A stretch of 16,845 nt of DNA from JANXVV01 sp038230975 (GCA_038230975.1 JBBRMF010000099.1:1-16845); one strand, 5' to 3'; shown: positions 1 through 8,051, counted from the stretch's first letter. Numbers and translations are program-made. The notes: generated from the letters alone by a model not told the origin.

Positions 1-3
1 AGG

Positions 4-36
4 CACAGGTCTCGGAGTACCGCGACCTGTGGCACC
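4..36 (+). repeat. 33-bp dispersed dyad repeat, family A, copy 1
   Basis: This 33-bp unit recurs twice more in the window (10290-10322 inverted, 10345-10377 direct), with one mismatch to the direct copy. It is itself a dyad: arms CACAGGTC (4-11) and GACCTGTG (24-31) pair perfectly, and an inner CGG/CCG pair closes an AGTA loop. It touches the window edge, so a partner copy upstream, like the pair at 10290-10377, cannot be excluded. All codons from position 2 through the repeat are open in the frame of the following gene. Confidence 0.85.
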
Positions 37-1660
37 CGACATCGGGCAGCTTACCCACCTGAAACGTGCTCTAGGCAAGCGAATTTTTGCGCGCGGATTG
101 TTTGTTCTCAGTTGTGTTGGATTTGGCAACGCTCTCCGCGCGGCGGATGCGCCTTCACTGGGTCTATTTGCGGAGCACGCAGATGTCGGTGTGCCTTCCA
201 CCATCGGCCCCGGTTCGATTCAATTTGACGATCAGACAAAAACCTACACGGTGCTCGGTGGGGGTCAGAACATGTGGTCCACTTCGGATCATTTTCAGTA
301 TGTCTACAAGAAAGTTTCGGGCGATGTGAGCATCACGGCAAACCTGGAGTTTGTCGGAACGAGCCCTGAAACGGGGACGCCCGATCCTCATCGAAAAGCG
401 TGCCTGGTCATTCGGCAGTCGCTCGATTCGGATTCTGCCTATGCGGATGCAGCCAAGCATGGCGATGGTCTGACGAGCCTCCAATGGCGCGATGCAAAAG
501 GTGCCGTCACGCACGAAGTACAATGCAATGTCGTGGGGCCCAAACGGCTTCGACTTGTGAAACGGGGCAACTATATTTCCATGTCCATCGCGGATGGAGA
601 ATCCAATTTGCGGCCCGCTGGCGGCGCGGCCCGGATTGATTTGACCGGTGATTTTTACATCGGCCTTGGCGTTTCGGCGCACAATACCGGTCGAATTGAA
701 AAAGCGGCGTTCTCGAATGTCGAGATCACCCCGCTTGCTCCCATCGCGGGCAAAACGACTTTGATCAACACGCTTGAAACGATCAGCATCCAATCGAAGG
801 ATCGTCGGGTGGTTCATGTAGTCACACAACCCACCCGCCTGGAAGCCCCGAATTGGGTGCAGGATGACACGAATACGCTGCTTTTCAACAACAACGGCAA
901 ACTTTACAAGGTTCAGGCCGAACTGCCGGGCGTGCGAACCACTTCAATTCGCAAGCCGCCCGAGGCGGTTGATTTGGGTTCACTGAATCGAATCAACAAT
1001 GATCATGGAATTTCGCCGGATGGGAAATGGCTGGCGATCAGCGATCAATCGGTCACGGTCGGCAAATCACGGCCATCGATCATCTACATACTTCCGTCGA
1101 CAGGCGGCGAGCCCAAACGCATCACCGGCATGGAACAATCCTGGTTTCATGGCTGGGCACCGGATGGCAAATCGATCGTATACTGTGCGCAGCGGAACAA
1201 ATCCTACGGCATTTACAGCATCCCAGCAGACGGAGGATCTGAAACTTGTTTGATTACTCCAGCCGTCGGGACGAAAGCGGACGGTCCAGAATATTCACCC
1301 GATGGGCAATACATTTATTTCAATTCCGATCGCGGCGGACTCATGCAAATTTGGCGAATGAAGCCGGATGGTTCGGTAGCCGAACAGTTTTCGGATGAGC
1401 CGGATTCTGAATGCTGGTTTCCCCACATTTCACCGAACGGATTGCAGATGGTTTTTCTGACCTACGAAAAAGGGGCCGGTGATCATCCTGAGAATAAAGA
1501 TGTGGCCCTTCATCTGATGGATTTTAAAACCAGGAAGACGACCGTTTTGGCGAAACTGTTTGGCGGGCAGGGAACGATCAACGTGGCTTCGTGGTCGCCG
1601 AACAGTAAGTATCTGGCGTTTGTGAGTTATCAGATGGTGCCCGAATCTGACGCGAAATAG
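29..1660 (+). CDS. Exported TolB-like beta-propeller (PD40) protein with N-terminal concanavalin-like domain
   Basis: Predicted exported protein of about 543 residues. Residues 11-40 look like a signal peptide: a basic stretch (KRALGKRIFAR), a hydrophobic core and a likely cleavage near ALRA-AD. Residues about 45-235 resemble a concanavalin/DUF1349-like beta-sandwich (FDDQTKTYTV, WSTSDHFQYVYK). Residues about 265-540 hold PD40/TolB-type blades: ISPDGKWLAIS, WAPDGKSIVY, YSPDGQYIYFNSDRGG, ISPNGLQMVF and SWSPNSKYLAF. Such proteins are often labelled biopolymer transporter Tol, but no Tol-Pal neighbours are seen, so a role in envelope binding or carbohydrate recognition is only a guess. The start is uncertain. 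GTG at 29 lies inside a dispersed repeat and the frame is open to the window edge. CTG at 59 would give a neat signal peptide, but it has no Shine-Dalgarno site and CTG is a rare start. The 3' end is 5 bp from the convergent DUF421 gene. Confidence 0.8.
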   Translation: MAPDIGQLTHLKRALGKRIFARGLFVLSCVGFGNALRAADAPSLGLFAEHADVGVPSTIGPGSIQFDDQTKTYTVLGGGQNMWSTSDHFQYVYKKVSGDVSITANLEFVGTSPETGTPDPHRKACLVIRQSLDSDSAYADAAKHGDGLTSLQWRDAKGAVTHEVQCNVVGPKRLRLVKRGNYISMSIADGESNLRPAGGAARIDLTGDFYIGLGVSAHNTGRIEKAAFSNVEITPLAPIAGKTTLINTLETISIQSKDRRVVHVVTQPTRLEAPNWVQDDTNTLLFNNNGKLYKVQAELPGVRTTSIRKPPEAVDLGSLNRINNDHGISPDGKWLAISDQSVTVGKSRPSIIYILPSTGGEPKRITGMEQSWFHGWAPDGKSIVYCAQRNKSYGIYSIPADGGSETCLITPAVGTKADGPEYSPDGQYIYFNSDRGGLMQIWRMKPDGSVAEQFSDEPDSECWFPHISPNGLQMVFLTYEKGAGDHPENKDVALHLMDFKTRKTTVLAKLFGGQGTINVASWSPNSKYLAFVSYQMVPESDAK

Positions 1661-1665
1661 TCGTA

Positions 1666-2160
1666 TTAGACGGGTGGTGTTGGATCGCTTTTACGCGTGA
1701 CACTGACAAACCCATCGCTTTCCAGTACGGCTTCTTCGATTTCCGATAATTCGTGAATCCCCTGTTTGCGGAGGAGAACTCGCAATTCGCGAACCGTCAT
1801 GAGTTCCTGCCGCAGATTTTGATGCAATAGCCGACCGTGGTGGATCAATAGCGTGGGGCTTCCCTGCACGAAGTTTTCCCAGTCTTTGGAATGATACGTC
1901 AGGAATGAAAAGAAGAAGCTGAGAATGATCAACACGGTGGCCGAGATAATTCCACCGGTGATCGAATTATCTCCGCCATTCATGGAATTCTGGACGGCAT
2001 TGCTGATGAGCAGCAGAGCGACCAGTTGGGTCATGTTCATCTGCCCGACTTGTCGCTTCCCGGCGATGCGAAGCAAGAGCAACACCGCGATGTAAACCAC
2101 GACAGCACGGATGACCAGATGCCACCAGGGAAAATCGGTAATGAGCCAAAGTCGGTCCAT
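1666..2160 (-). CDS. DUF421 (YetF/YcaP-like) membrane protein
   Basis: A 164-residue protein with three predicted membrane segments: about residues 12-34 (VIRAVVVYIAVLLLLRIAG), 43-60 and 67-89 (IISATVLIILSFFFSFLTY). A cytosolic part of about 70 residues follows. The motifs RIAGKRQVGQMN and the C-terminal LIHHGRLLHQNLRQELMT are characteristic of the DUF421/YetF family, whose biochemical function is not settled. It is on the short side for the family (about 160-230 residues) but both core parts are present. It starts 39 bp downstream of the purF stop on the same strand, so co-transcription is likely. No good Shine-Dalgarno site precedes the ATG. The stop is 5 bp from the end of the convergent upstream gene, leaving no room for a separate terminator. 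Confidence 0.85.
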   Translation of the reverse strand: MDRLWLITDFPWWHLVIRAVVVYIAVLLLLRIAGKRQVGQMNMTQLVALLLISNAVQNSMNGGDNSITGGIISATVLIILSFFFSFLTYHSKDWENFVQGSPTLLIHHGRLLHQNLRQELMTVRELRVLLRKQGIHELSEIEEAVLESDGFVSVTRKSDPTPPV

Positions 2161-2199
2161 GAAGCGCTATAGACAGGGCCGATGAATCCGCGCCGCCGA

Positions 2200-3633
2200 T
2201 TAGAACATTTTCAACTGATCCCGCTCGAAGCTGAACTTGGATTGAGGTTGATCGATGGGGATCTTATATTCACCGCTCCAGCAGGCGGTGCAATAATTGT
2301 TTTTGGATTTGTCCATACAGGCGAGCATTCCGTCGAGCGAAAGATAGGCCAGGCTATCGACCTCCAGGAAATCCTTGATCTCATCGACCGTGCGATTGTG
2401 CGCGATCAGCTCCTCGCTCGTGGGGAAGTCGATGCCATAAAAACAGGGATGGCGAATCGGCGGGCAGGAAACGCGCAGATGAATTTCCTTCGCTCCGGCG
2501 TTTCGAAGCGCGAGCATTTTGGAGCGGGTTGTCGTTCCGCGGACCACCGAATCCTCCACGATTATAATTCGCTTGTCCTGCACGACGTCGGGAATGATGT
2601 TCAGCTTCATCGCCACGGCCCGGTCGCGCTGCCCCTGGTTCGGCAAAATGAACGTGCGGCCAACAAAACGATTCGGGACAATCCCTTCTTCAAACTGAAT
2701 CCCGGATTCCATCGAGTAACCCAGAGCCGCCGATCGACCGGAGTCGGGCATCGGCATAACGTAGTCGGCTTTCACACCGGCCTCACGAGCGAGCTGCCGA
2801 CCAAATTCCTTGCGGATCGTGTGAACGTTCTGACCGAAAATCTTGCTGGCCGGATTGGCGAAGTAGACATGCTCGAAGACGCAATGGGCCTGCTCCTCGG
2901 CAGGGGCGTCGAAGGTTCGGCTGCTGATGCCGGCATCGCTGATCGTCACAATCTCACCCGGCTCGACATCTCGAATATAGGTTGCGCCGATCGCATCAAA
3001 GGCACACGTCTCACTGGCGACGCACCAGAGGCCCTGTGCGGTCTTACCGATCGCGAGTGGTCGAATTCCCCACGGATCACGGCAGGCTTCGATTCGATCC
3101 GGGAACAAAAAGAGAAGGCTGAATGCCCCTTGCAAATGTTTTAAAACGTGAATTAAAGGATCGTGCTTCTGGGCGTGAGTGGGTTTGGCCAAAAGATGAA
3201 CGATGATTTCGGTGTCGGTCGTGCTTTGAAAAATATGCCCGTATTCTTCGTACTGCTGGCGGAGAAGCTGAGCGTTAATCAGGTTGCCGTTGTGGGCGAC
3301 GGCAACCGGGCCAAGTCGGTACTGGCGAAGAAGAGGCTGAGCATTGCAAAGTTTGCTGGAACCGGTTGTGGAATAGCGAACATGCCCGATCGCGGCCATT
3401 CCCACCAATTCTTCGCGCAACATTCGTGTATTGAAGACCTGGCTCACTAAACCCATGCCCATGTGTCCGTTCAGCTGCTTGCCATCGGAAACGACGATCC
3501 CGGCCGACTCCTGACCGCGATGCTGCTGGGCAAAGAGGCCCTGGTAGCAAACCTGAGATGCCTCAGAGAGCCCCCAGATGCCGAAGAGACCACATTTTTC
3601 TTTTTTCTCGTAGTCTTCGAAGGATTCGATCAT
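2200..3633 (-). CDS. purF: Amidophosphoribosyltransferase
   Basis: Catalyses the first committed step of purine synthesis: PRPP plus glutamine to 5-phosphoribosylamine. The start at ATG 3633 (MIESFEDYEKKEKCGLFGIW) gives 477 residues. It places the nucleophile Cys14 after a short propeptide, as in Bacillus-type PurF, which removes the propeptide to expose Cys1. The N-terminal Ntn glutaminase carries QHRGQESAGI and GHVRYST. The C-terminal phosphoribosyltransferase carries the PRPP loop VEDSVVRGTTT. Cysteines in AHCVFEH, HPCFYG and NYCTACW match the positions of the four Fe-S ligands of B. subtilis PurF, so a [4Fe-4S] enzyme is inferred. An in-frame TTG at 3705 is unlikely as the start because a promoter-like pair overlaps it. 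Nothing looks truncated. DUF421 follows on the same strand. Confidence 0.97.
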   Translation of the reverse strand: MIESFEDYEKKEKCGLFGIWGLSEASQVCYQGLFAQQHRGQESAGIVVSDGKQLNGHMGMGLVSQVFNTRMLREELVGMAAIGHVRYSTTGSSKLCNAQPLLRQYRLGPVAVAHNGNLINAQLLRQQYEEYGHIFQSTTDTEIIVHLLAKPTHAQKHDPLIHVLKHLQGAFSLLFLFPDRIEACRDPWGIRPLAIGKTAQGLWCVASETCAFDAIGATYIRDVEPGEIVTISDAGISSRTFDAPAEEQAHCVFEHVYFANPASKIFGQNVHTIRKEFGRQLAREAGVKADYVMPMPDSGRSAALGYSMESGIQFEEGIVPNRFVGRTFILPNQGQRDRAVAMKLNIIPDVVQDKRIIIVEDSVVRGTTTRSKMLALRNAGAKEIHLRVSCPPIRHPCFYGIDFPTSEELIAHNRTVDEIKDFLEVDSLAYLSLDGMLACMDKSKNNYCTACWSGEYKIPIDQPQSKFSFERDQLKMF

Positions 3634-3701
3634 GGGATTAAGCCGGGGTTTGAAGGTGGCTTCAAATGCAGTTTCAAATGACGCTAAGCCGGAAAGAACC
3701 C

Positions 3702-3730
3702 ACAATAGTGATCCGATGCACCGGGGTCAA
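3702..3730 (-). promoter_or_regulatory. Putative sigma70-type promoter of purF
   Basis: On the minus strand TTGACC (3725-3730) is followed after 17 bp by TATTGT (3702-3707). Predicted transcription would start near 3695, about 60 nt upstream of the purF ATG. Each hexamer differs from consensus at one or two positions. The call rests on spacing and position only. No PurR-like operator was recognised. Confidence 0.35.
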
Positions 3731-4275
3731 ACGCGACGAAGAACCCGACACACCATCGCCCGTTCGATACGCCAGATTGGCGGAGTTGCGGACAAAACTT
3801 CATTTCTCCACCGATCAAGAACAATTACATTAAACTACCTATACTAACTTTTACTGGAATGTTGGCGGGAATTGCTTTATACTTTTATTATCGGAGCTTT
3901 AGCCAACCTTTGGGAAGAGTGGTTCTCCCGTCTGATGAAGCGATATAACGAGGCGGATAAATGCTGGCTCAGGTTGATCTAACGTGCAACATACTGCTGC
4001 GCCTGGAGCTTTGAATACATTGGGATAACCTCGATAGAATTGACATCATTCTCCGGGCAATTCATGCCGATAAAAAGGATGACAACTCGATGAGATGTGC
4101 AGGTTTTGCGAATAAAATGGGTTCATAAAATTGTTGATTTGAAAAGTTCGCGTGTTATGAACTTTGTTTGTATAGAGGTATAGGATTTGCCGCATGTGGG
4201 CTTAGATGATGCTTGATGCAGCGGTCATCAGGAGAAGCAATCATCGAACGGTGAGTTGGAAGTGAAGTGAGATCA
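3731..4275. other. Intergenic region of about 545 bp with no gene seen
   Basis: Lies between the divergent purF and glycosyltransferase genes. It is visibly AT-richer than the flanking genes, especially 3820-4160. I see no open frame with coding character, no tRNA-like T-loop and no strong hairpin. Weak promoter-like elements on the plus strand include TTGACA at 4040-4045, without a convincing -10, and TTGATT followed after 16 bp by TATGAA around 4133-4160. It may be a long regulatory leader for the glycosyltransferase or the decayed remains of lost genes. Confidence 0.5.
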
Positions 4276-5148
4276 ATGAACGGTTTTAGCCTTATCATCC
4301 CGGCGCACAATGAAGCGGCAGTGATAGAAGCGACGTTGCGCTCTATTTTAGCCAGCAAGATAGACCGACCGCTTCAGATTATTGTCGTTGCCAATGGTTG
4401 TTCCGATGACACTGCGGCACGCGCCAGGGCAGTATCTGGACCAATACAGGTGATCGAATCATCCGTGGGAAGCAAGACGCATGCATTGAACCTTGGCGAT
4501 CGCGCCGCGAAGTTTTTTCCGCGTGCTTATGTGGATGCCGATATTCAATTGAGCGTGAACGCGCTGCAAAATGTTGCCGACGCATTCAAAGATCCGTACT
4601 GCCGCATTGCCGCTCCGACTGCCAATCATGCTTATCGCGGCCGTAATCCTTTTCTAGCAGGCTATTACCGCTTGTGGCGGTCATTGCCCTATGTTCGCAA
4701 TGCGATCATGGGCAGCGGTTTCTATGCGATCGATAGCACGCTCCGATCCCGCTTTAAAGATTTCCCGGCTATCACCGCGGACGACAAATTTATTCGAAAT
4801 TTGACGCAGCCCCAAGAACGCCGTGTGGTCGAAGGCTGCCGATCCCTGGTCCATATGCCCGAGACCTTCGCCGATCTTCTCAAAGTAAAAACACGATGGA
4901 CCTACGGCAATCTTGAATTGTCGCAGATCCGCCCTGACTTGGATGTCAACGACCGAGCACAATATCGTGGCGTACCGACTCACCTGCTTGCCCGTCCCTG
5001 GTTGTGGCCCCATATCCCCGCGTTTGTTTTCGTCTATCTCTACACCCGAAAAGCCGCACAAAAACGAATGGCAACCACGCAGAAAGTAACGTGGGAACGC
5101 GACGACAGTTCTCGCTCGCTTCCACGGGAAACGCGTCCTGCCGCCTGA
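4276..5148 (+). CDS. Family 2 glycosyltransferase
   Basis: A GT-A fold glycosyltransferase of 290 residues from ATG 4276; GTG at 4267 in the same frame would add three residues. The start MNGFSLIIPAHNEAAVIEAT is the classic GT2 nucleotide-sugar binding strand. IIVVANGCSDDTA carries the first acidic motif and YVDADIQL the metal-binding DxD. ITADDKF supplies the likely catalytic-base region, and KVKTRW resembles the (Q/R)xxRW motif of processive enzymes with K at the first position. A hydrophobic segment near residues 245-262 (LWPHIPAFVFVYLY) may attach it to the membrane. Donor and acceptor cannot be inferred. It stands alone, with no exopolysaccharide or lipid genes nearby, between a long AT-rich spacer and a truB remnant. 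That suggests an accessory or rearranged locus. Confidence 0.9.
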   Translation: MNGFSLIIPAHNEAAVIEATLRSILASKIDRPLQIIVVANGCSDDTAARARAVSGPIQVIESSVGSKTHALNLGDRAAKFFPRAYVDADIQLSVNALQNVADAFKDPYCRIAAPTANHAYRGRNPFLAGYYRLWRSLPYVRNAIMGSGFYAIDSTLRSRFKDFPAITADDKFIRNLTQPQERRVVEGCRSLVHMPETFADLLKVKTRWTYGNLELSQIRPDLDVNDRAQYRGVPTHLLARPWLWPHIPAFVFVYLYTRKAAQKRMATTQKVTWERDDSSRSLPRETRPAA

Positions 5149-5168
5149 ACCGGATTGGCACCGCCAGG

Positions 5169-5252
5169 GACGGCATGCTCGTCCTCGGTAAGCCCGTCGG
5201 TATATCCTCCACCCGCTCAGTGGCGCAGATCAAGCGATTGCGACCCCGTTAA
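5169..5252 (+). pseudogene. Remnant of truB N-terminus (tRNA pseudouridine-55 synthase)
   Basis: The reading DGMLVLGKPVGISSTRSVAQ, followed by IKRLRPR and a TAA at 5250, matches the conserved opening of TruB (consensus like DGLLVIDKPxGxTSxxxVxxVKR). Only about 27 residues remain. The catalytic GHAGTLDP motif that should follow within about 15 residues is absent in all three forward frames. One family-typical residue is changed (LGKP instead of LDKP). The fragment sits directly after the glycosyltransferase stop and ends in the terminator-like hairpin of the convergent ABC operon. I read it as the leftover end of a deleted or relocated truB; a functional copy should exist elsewhere. The fragment is short, so chance similarity is possible though unlikely. 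Confidence 0.6.
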
Positions 5253-5281
5253 AATTTGGGTGGCGAGACGAACATGCCACC
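5251..5281 (-). terminator. Putative intrinsic terminator of the ABC importer operon
   Basis: On the minus strand the stem GGTGGC (5276-5281) pairs with GCCACC (5259-5264) across an 11-nt loop and is followed by CAAATTTT. It lies 30 bp after the stop of the ATPase gene. The U-tract is short and interrupted, so efficiency is uncertain. Confidence 0.5.
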
Positions 5282-5311
5282 GTTCTCTCCAAGGCTCGAA
5301 ATAGAAATCGA

Positions 5312-6088
5312 TTACTCCGATATCTCAGTCATCGGCACCACGACAGGCACCCCCCCCGCACGTTCGATTCGCTCCATGGGCAAGCCATACACCCGGTCCA
5401 GCAATTCCGGTTGAAGTACGTCGCCGGGTTTTCCTTCGGCGACGAGATCCCCTTCGTGCAGCAACAGCAGCCGATCTGCAAACGCGCTGGACAGATTCAG
5501 GTCGTGCGAGGCCATCAGGATGCCGATCGATTTTTCTTTCGCGAGGTTCTGTAGCAAGCGGCAGAGCTCGACCTGATGTTTTAGATCGAGAAATGTATTG
5601 GGTTCATCAAGCAAAAGTGCGGTGGGCTCTTGGGCCAGGCATCTGCCGATGAAGACGCGCTGGCGCTGCCCGCCGGAGAGTTCATCCATACGCCGTTCAA
5701 GGAGTGAATCCAGTCCGAGCGTCGCGCTGACCTGCTGAACCACCTTGACATCGGATTCAGCTTCCAAGCCAAACGCGCCCCAGTAGGGCGCTCGACCCAG
5801 GCGCAGAGATTCTTCCACCGTTTGATCCGGCTCAAAGAGCGGTGACTGCGGCAAGTAGGCGACGCGCCTGGCCAGATCCCGCCGTGACCATTTTTTGATC
5901 GCCTTCCCCTCCCAGTCGATCGCGCCTTCACCGTGTAGATGACCTAGCAGCAGTCTGATGAGCGTGCTTTTACCGCTGCCATTGGGACCGAGCAGCGCGA
6001 CGACTTCGCCCGGCGCAAGAGTCACGGAGACGCCTTTGATGATCGGCTGCACGCCGAAAGAGAATTGAAGACCGGTGGCTTGTAGCAT
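5312..6088 (-). CDS. ABC transporter ATP-binding protein, cobalamin/iron-chelate family
   Basis: The ATPase of a BtuCD/FhuC-type importer, 258 residues from ATG 6088 (MLQATGLQFSFG). All ABC motifs are present: Walker A GPNGSGKST (residues 34-42), Q-loop AYLPQSP, signature LSGGQRQR, Walker B ALLLDEP followed by NTFLDL, and switch histidine MASHDLN. The frame is open further upstream to 6139, but that part overlaps the permease gene. ATG 6088 lies 9 bp after the permease stop, and a GGGAG about 14 nt upstream is a loosely spaced ribosome site. It is the last gene of the importer operon, followed by a terminator-like hairpin. In this family the ATPase sequence does not settle the substrate; cobalamin, haem or a siderophore are all possible. 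Confidence 0.93.
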   Translation of the reverse strand: MLQATGLQFSFGVQPIIKGVSVTLAPGEVVALLGPNGSGKSTLIRLLLGHLHGEGAIDWEGKAIKKWSRRDLARRVAYLPQSPLFEPDQTVEESLRLGRAPYWGAFGLEAESDVKVVQQVSATLGLDSLLERRMDELSGGQRQRVFIGRCLAQEPTALLLDEPNTFLDLKHQVELCRLLQNLAKEKSIGILMASHDLNLSSAFADRLLLLHEGDLVAEGKPGDVLQPELLDRVYGLPMERIERAGGVPVVVPMTEISE

Positions 6089-6096
6089 GTTCAACT

Positions 6097-7113
6097 TCAG
6101 GACTCCCTTCCGGTTTGAAGTTGCTTCGATCGATGCCATAAGAGCAGCAGGAAAAATGGCCCTCCGAGCAGACCCGTTAAAACTCCAACAGGCAGTGGGC
6201 CGTAGGTCATCGTCGATGCGGCGCGAGACACCGCATCGGCGGATGCGAGTAATGCCGCGCCGAACGCGGTGGCGACCGGGAGCAATCGGCGGGCGTCGCT
6301 ACCGACGATCAGCCGCGCGACATGCGGACAGACGAGACCGACGAATCCGATCGGCCCGCTGATCGCGACCGCTGAAGCCGTGATGATCGACGCGACGATC
6401 AGCACGATCCAGCGCAACCGATGAATCCGCACACCAAGCGACTTTGCCTCCGCCTCGCTGAGCAATGCGACATTTAACTGCCCGGCGTAAAACAAGAGGA
6501 TTCCCCATCCAACGGCGATCATTGCGGCGGCCGTCGCGATCTGTTGATACGTGAGATTTGTGTTGATCGCCCCAACCAAAAATCGAAAGGGGCCGCCGGT
6601 TCCAAAGGTCACTTCGCGCCGAAGATTCAGATGGTAGACCAGCAGGTAGACCGCCCCGCAGATGGAGCTGACGATCACGCCGACGAGCAGCAGCGTGACG
6701 GGTTCGAGTCGACCCCGGCGATTCGACAGTAACATCACCGCCGCCAACGCACCGATGGCTCCGACGAATGATGCCGACTGTTGACCGAGTGGTTCAAACC
6801 AGGTTGCCGCGCCCCCCACCGATATCGCCGCGAGATAGGACATCAGTGACGCCCCACCGCTCACGCCGAGCAGATAAGGTTCCGCCAACGGATTTCGCAA
6901 CACGGCTTGGTAAGTAACGCCTGCCGCAGCGAGCGCTGCACCGACGAGCGAGGCGACGGCGATTGATGTCGCCCTTTGTTCGGCGATGAATTTTACGCGC
7001 GGCCAGCCCCACGCATGATAGCCCACAAACATGCAGAGAGTTGCCACGACGGCCCAGAAACACAGGCTGGCGAGGCATACGGTGATGAGTCGTGAGAGGC
7101 TCCAGGCTTTCAA
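6097..7113 (-). CDS. FecCD/BtuC-family ABC transporter permease
   Basis: A polytopic membrane protein of 338 residues, the usual length for BtuC/FecCD permeases. Family motifs include RNPLAEPYLLGVSGGASL (after the second or third helix), GVRIHRLRW, GPIGFVGLVCPHVARLIVG and the C-terminal PVGVLTGLLGGPFFLLLL. I place the start at TTG 7113, whose last two bases begin the TGA stop of the binding-protein gene (a TTGA overlap). A GGAGG lies 9 nt upstream inside that gene, which indicates translational coupling. The frame runs open to 7362, but the extra residues are arginine-rich, shadow the binding-protein gene and are not family-like. It forms the transmembrane dimer that works with the downstream ATPase and the upstream lipoprotein. 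Confidence 0.93.
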   Translation of the reverse strand: MKAWSLSRLITVCLASLCFWAVVATLCMFVGYHAWGWPRVKFIAEQRATSIAVASLVGAALAAAGVTYQAVLRNPLAEPYLLGVSGGASLMSYLAAISVGGAATWFEPLGQQSASFVGAIGALAAVMLLSNRRGRLEPVTLLLVGVIVSSICGAVYLLVYHLNLRREVTFGTGGPFRFLVGAINTNLTYQQIATAAAMIAVGWGILLFYAGQLNVALLSEAEAKSLGVRIHRLRWIVLIVASIITASAVAISGPIGFVGLVCPHVARLIVGSDARRLLPVATAFGAALLASADAVSRAASTMTYGPLPVGVLTGLLGGPFFLLLLWHRSKQLQTGRES

Positions 7114-8012
7114 GGAGTTGGGCCTCCACCGTGCAGATCGTGGAACATTTCCTCGGCGATGTCGGCGATGTGGGATCCGGGCAATAATACGTGGGGGTCG
7201 CGGATTAAGAAGATCCGACCCTGTTTGGCCGCCGGGATATTTGGGAGGCGATTCCAAGCGGATTGTGCCGCCGAAAGAACTTCCGGTTTTGCGTTGGGTT
7301 TTAGAAGGATGACGGCTTCGGGTTTTAATTCCAGCAGTGTTTCGGAATCGGCTTTGGGCCACGCCGCCCCAAGCGAAGCGGCGGCGTTTTTCCCACCGGC
7401 CACCGTGAGAAGATCATCCAGAAATGTTCCTGCACCCACGAGTGTCTCGCCGGTTTCATCCAACGTCAGAAGCGTTTTTACTGGCCGCAAATGTGCCGAT
7501 TTCTTTCGGATGTCTCCAAGCCGATCGAACAAATTTTTTGAAAGTGCTGCGGCTTTGGCCGGCTCACCGATCGCCAATCCAATTTGCGAAATCGCCTTTG
7601 ACACATCGTCGATCGTATTCAAGCGTACATTTACCAATTGAATGCCCAGTCGATCGGCTTTTTGAGTAAAACCCGCGGGCAGTCGATCCGGGGACATCTG
7701 AATGATCATGACTTGCGGGTGCAGGATCGCAATCATCTCCCACGCCGGCCCCAGATAATCTCCCACGCGCGGAAGTGTGCGACCGTCGATTTCGGCAGGA
7801 TCGTAATTGCTCACGGCCACCAGATGATCCGCAGCTCCCATGCCGAGAATCAAATCCGTTGCGGCGGGAACCAGCGATGCGACTTTTGTGCGAGAGTCCG
7901 GTGAAGGTTTCGTGGTTGCATCAAGACTCGATTTTGAATCGCACCCGGCAAGAACCGCCAACGCACCCCACAGAAAAAAAAACGCAGTAATGGTGCTTCT
8001 CGATTGACCCAT
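7110..8012 (-). CDS. BtuF/FepB-like periplasmic substrate-binding lipoprotein
   Basis: Predicted 300-residue lipoprotein from ATG 8012 (MGQSRSTITAFFF). It has a perfect lipobox LAGC with Cys24 and Asp at +2. The mature part is a PF01497-type binding protein: KVASLVPAATDLILGMGA, YDPAEIDGRTLPRVGDY, a central LNTIDDV helix region and a C-terminal lobe with KQGRIFLIRDPHVLLPGS. SLVPAATDLI is closest to the BtuF-like branch, so cobalamin is the leading but unproven substrate. The frame stays open upstream to 8321, but that part overlaps the divergent gene and precedes a clean signal peptide. No Shine-Dalgarno site precedes the ATG, and a promoter-like pair ends about 10 nt upstream, which suggests an almost leaderless mRNA. 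There is no room for a cobalamin riboswitch and I see none. Confidence 0.93.
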   Translation of the reverse strand: MGQSRSTITAFFFLWGALAVLAGCDSKSSLDATTKPSPDSRTKVASLVPAATDLILGMGAADHLVAVSNYDPAEIDGRTLPRVGDYLGPAWEMIAILHPQVMIIQMSPDRLPAGFTQKADRLGIQLVNVRLNTIDDVSKAISQIGLAIGEPAKAAALSKNLFDRLGDIRKKSAHLRPVKTLLTLDETGETLVGAGTFLDDLLTVAGGKNAAASLGAAWPKADSETLLELKPEAVILLKPNAKPEVLSAAQSAWNRLPNIPAAKQGRIFLIRDPHVLLPGSHIADIAEEMFHDLHGGGPTP

Positions 8013-8021
8013 GGCGCGCGG

Positions 8022-8051
8022 ATGGTAGATTTGACATAACGGACTGTCAAA
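8022..8051 (-). promoter_or_regulatory. Promoter of the ABC importer operon with overlapping operator-like palindrome
   Basis: On the minus strand a perfect TTGACA (8045-8050) is followed after exactly 17 bp by TACCAT (8022-8027). Transcription would start near 8015, only about 3 nt before the ATG at 8012. The -35 is half of a perfect inverted repeat: TTTGACA (8030-8036) and TGTCAAA (8045-8051) with an 8-bp spacer. That could be a repressor site covering the promoter. The repressor is unknown. Confidence 0.5.

Noticed and set aside
164..829. 221-residue minus-strand open frame
   Set aside because: Antisense to the beta-propeller gene; the Arg/Ile/Asp-rich composition is typical of a shadow frame.
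2182..3144. 320-residue plus-strand open frame
   Set aside because: It is antisense to purF, which has full catalytic motifs; the plus-strand translation has no recognisable domain.
3731..4275. tRNA or structured RNA in the long spacer
   Set aside because: No T-loop, acceptor stem pairing or conserved RNA motif could be found by eye.
7114..7362. N-terminal extension of the permease frame
   Set aside because: The extra 83 residues overlap the binding-protein gene, are Arg/Pro-rich and precede a normal-length permease with a coupled TTG start.
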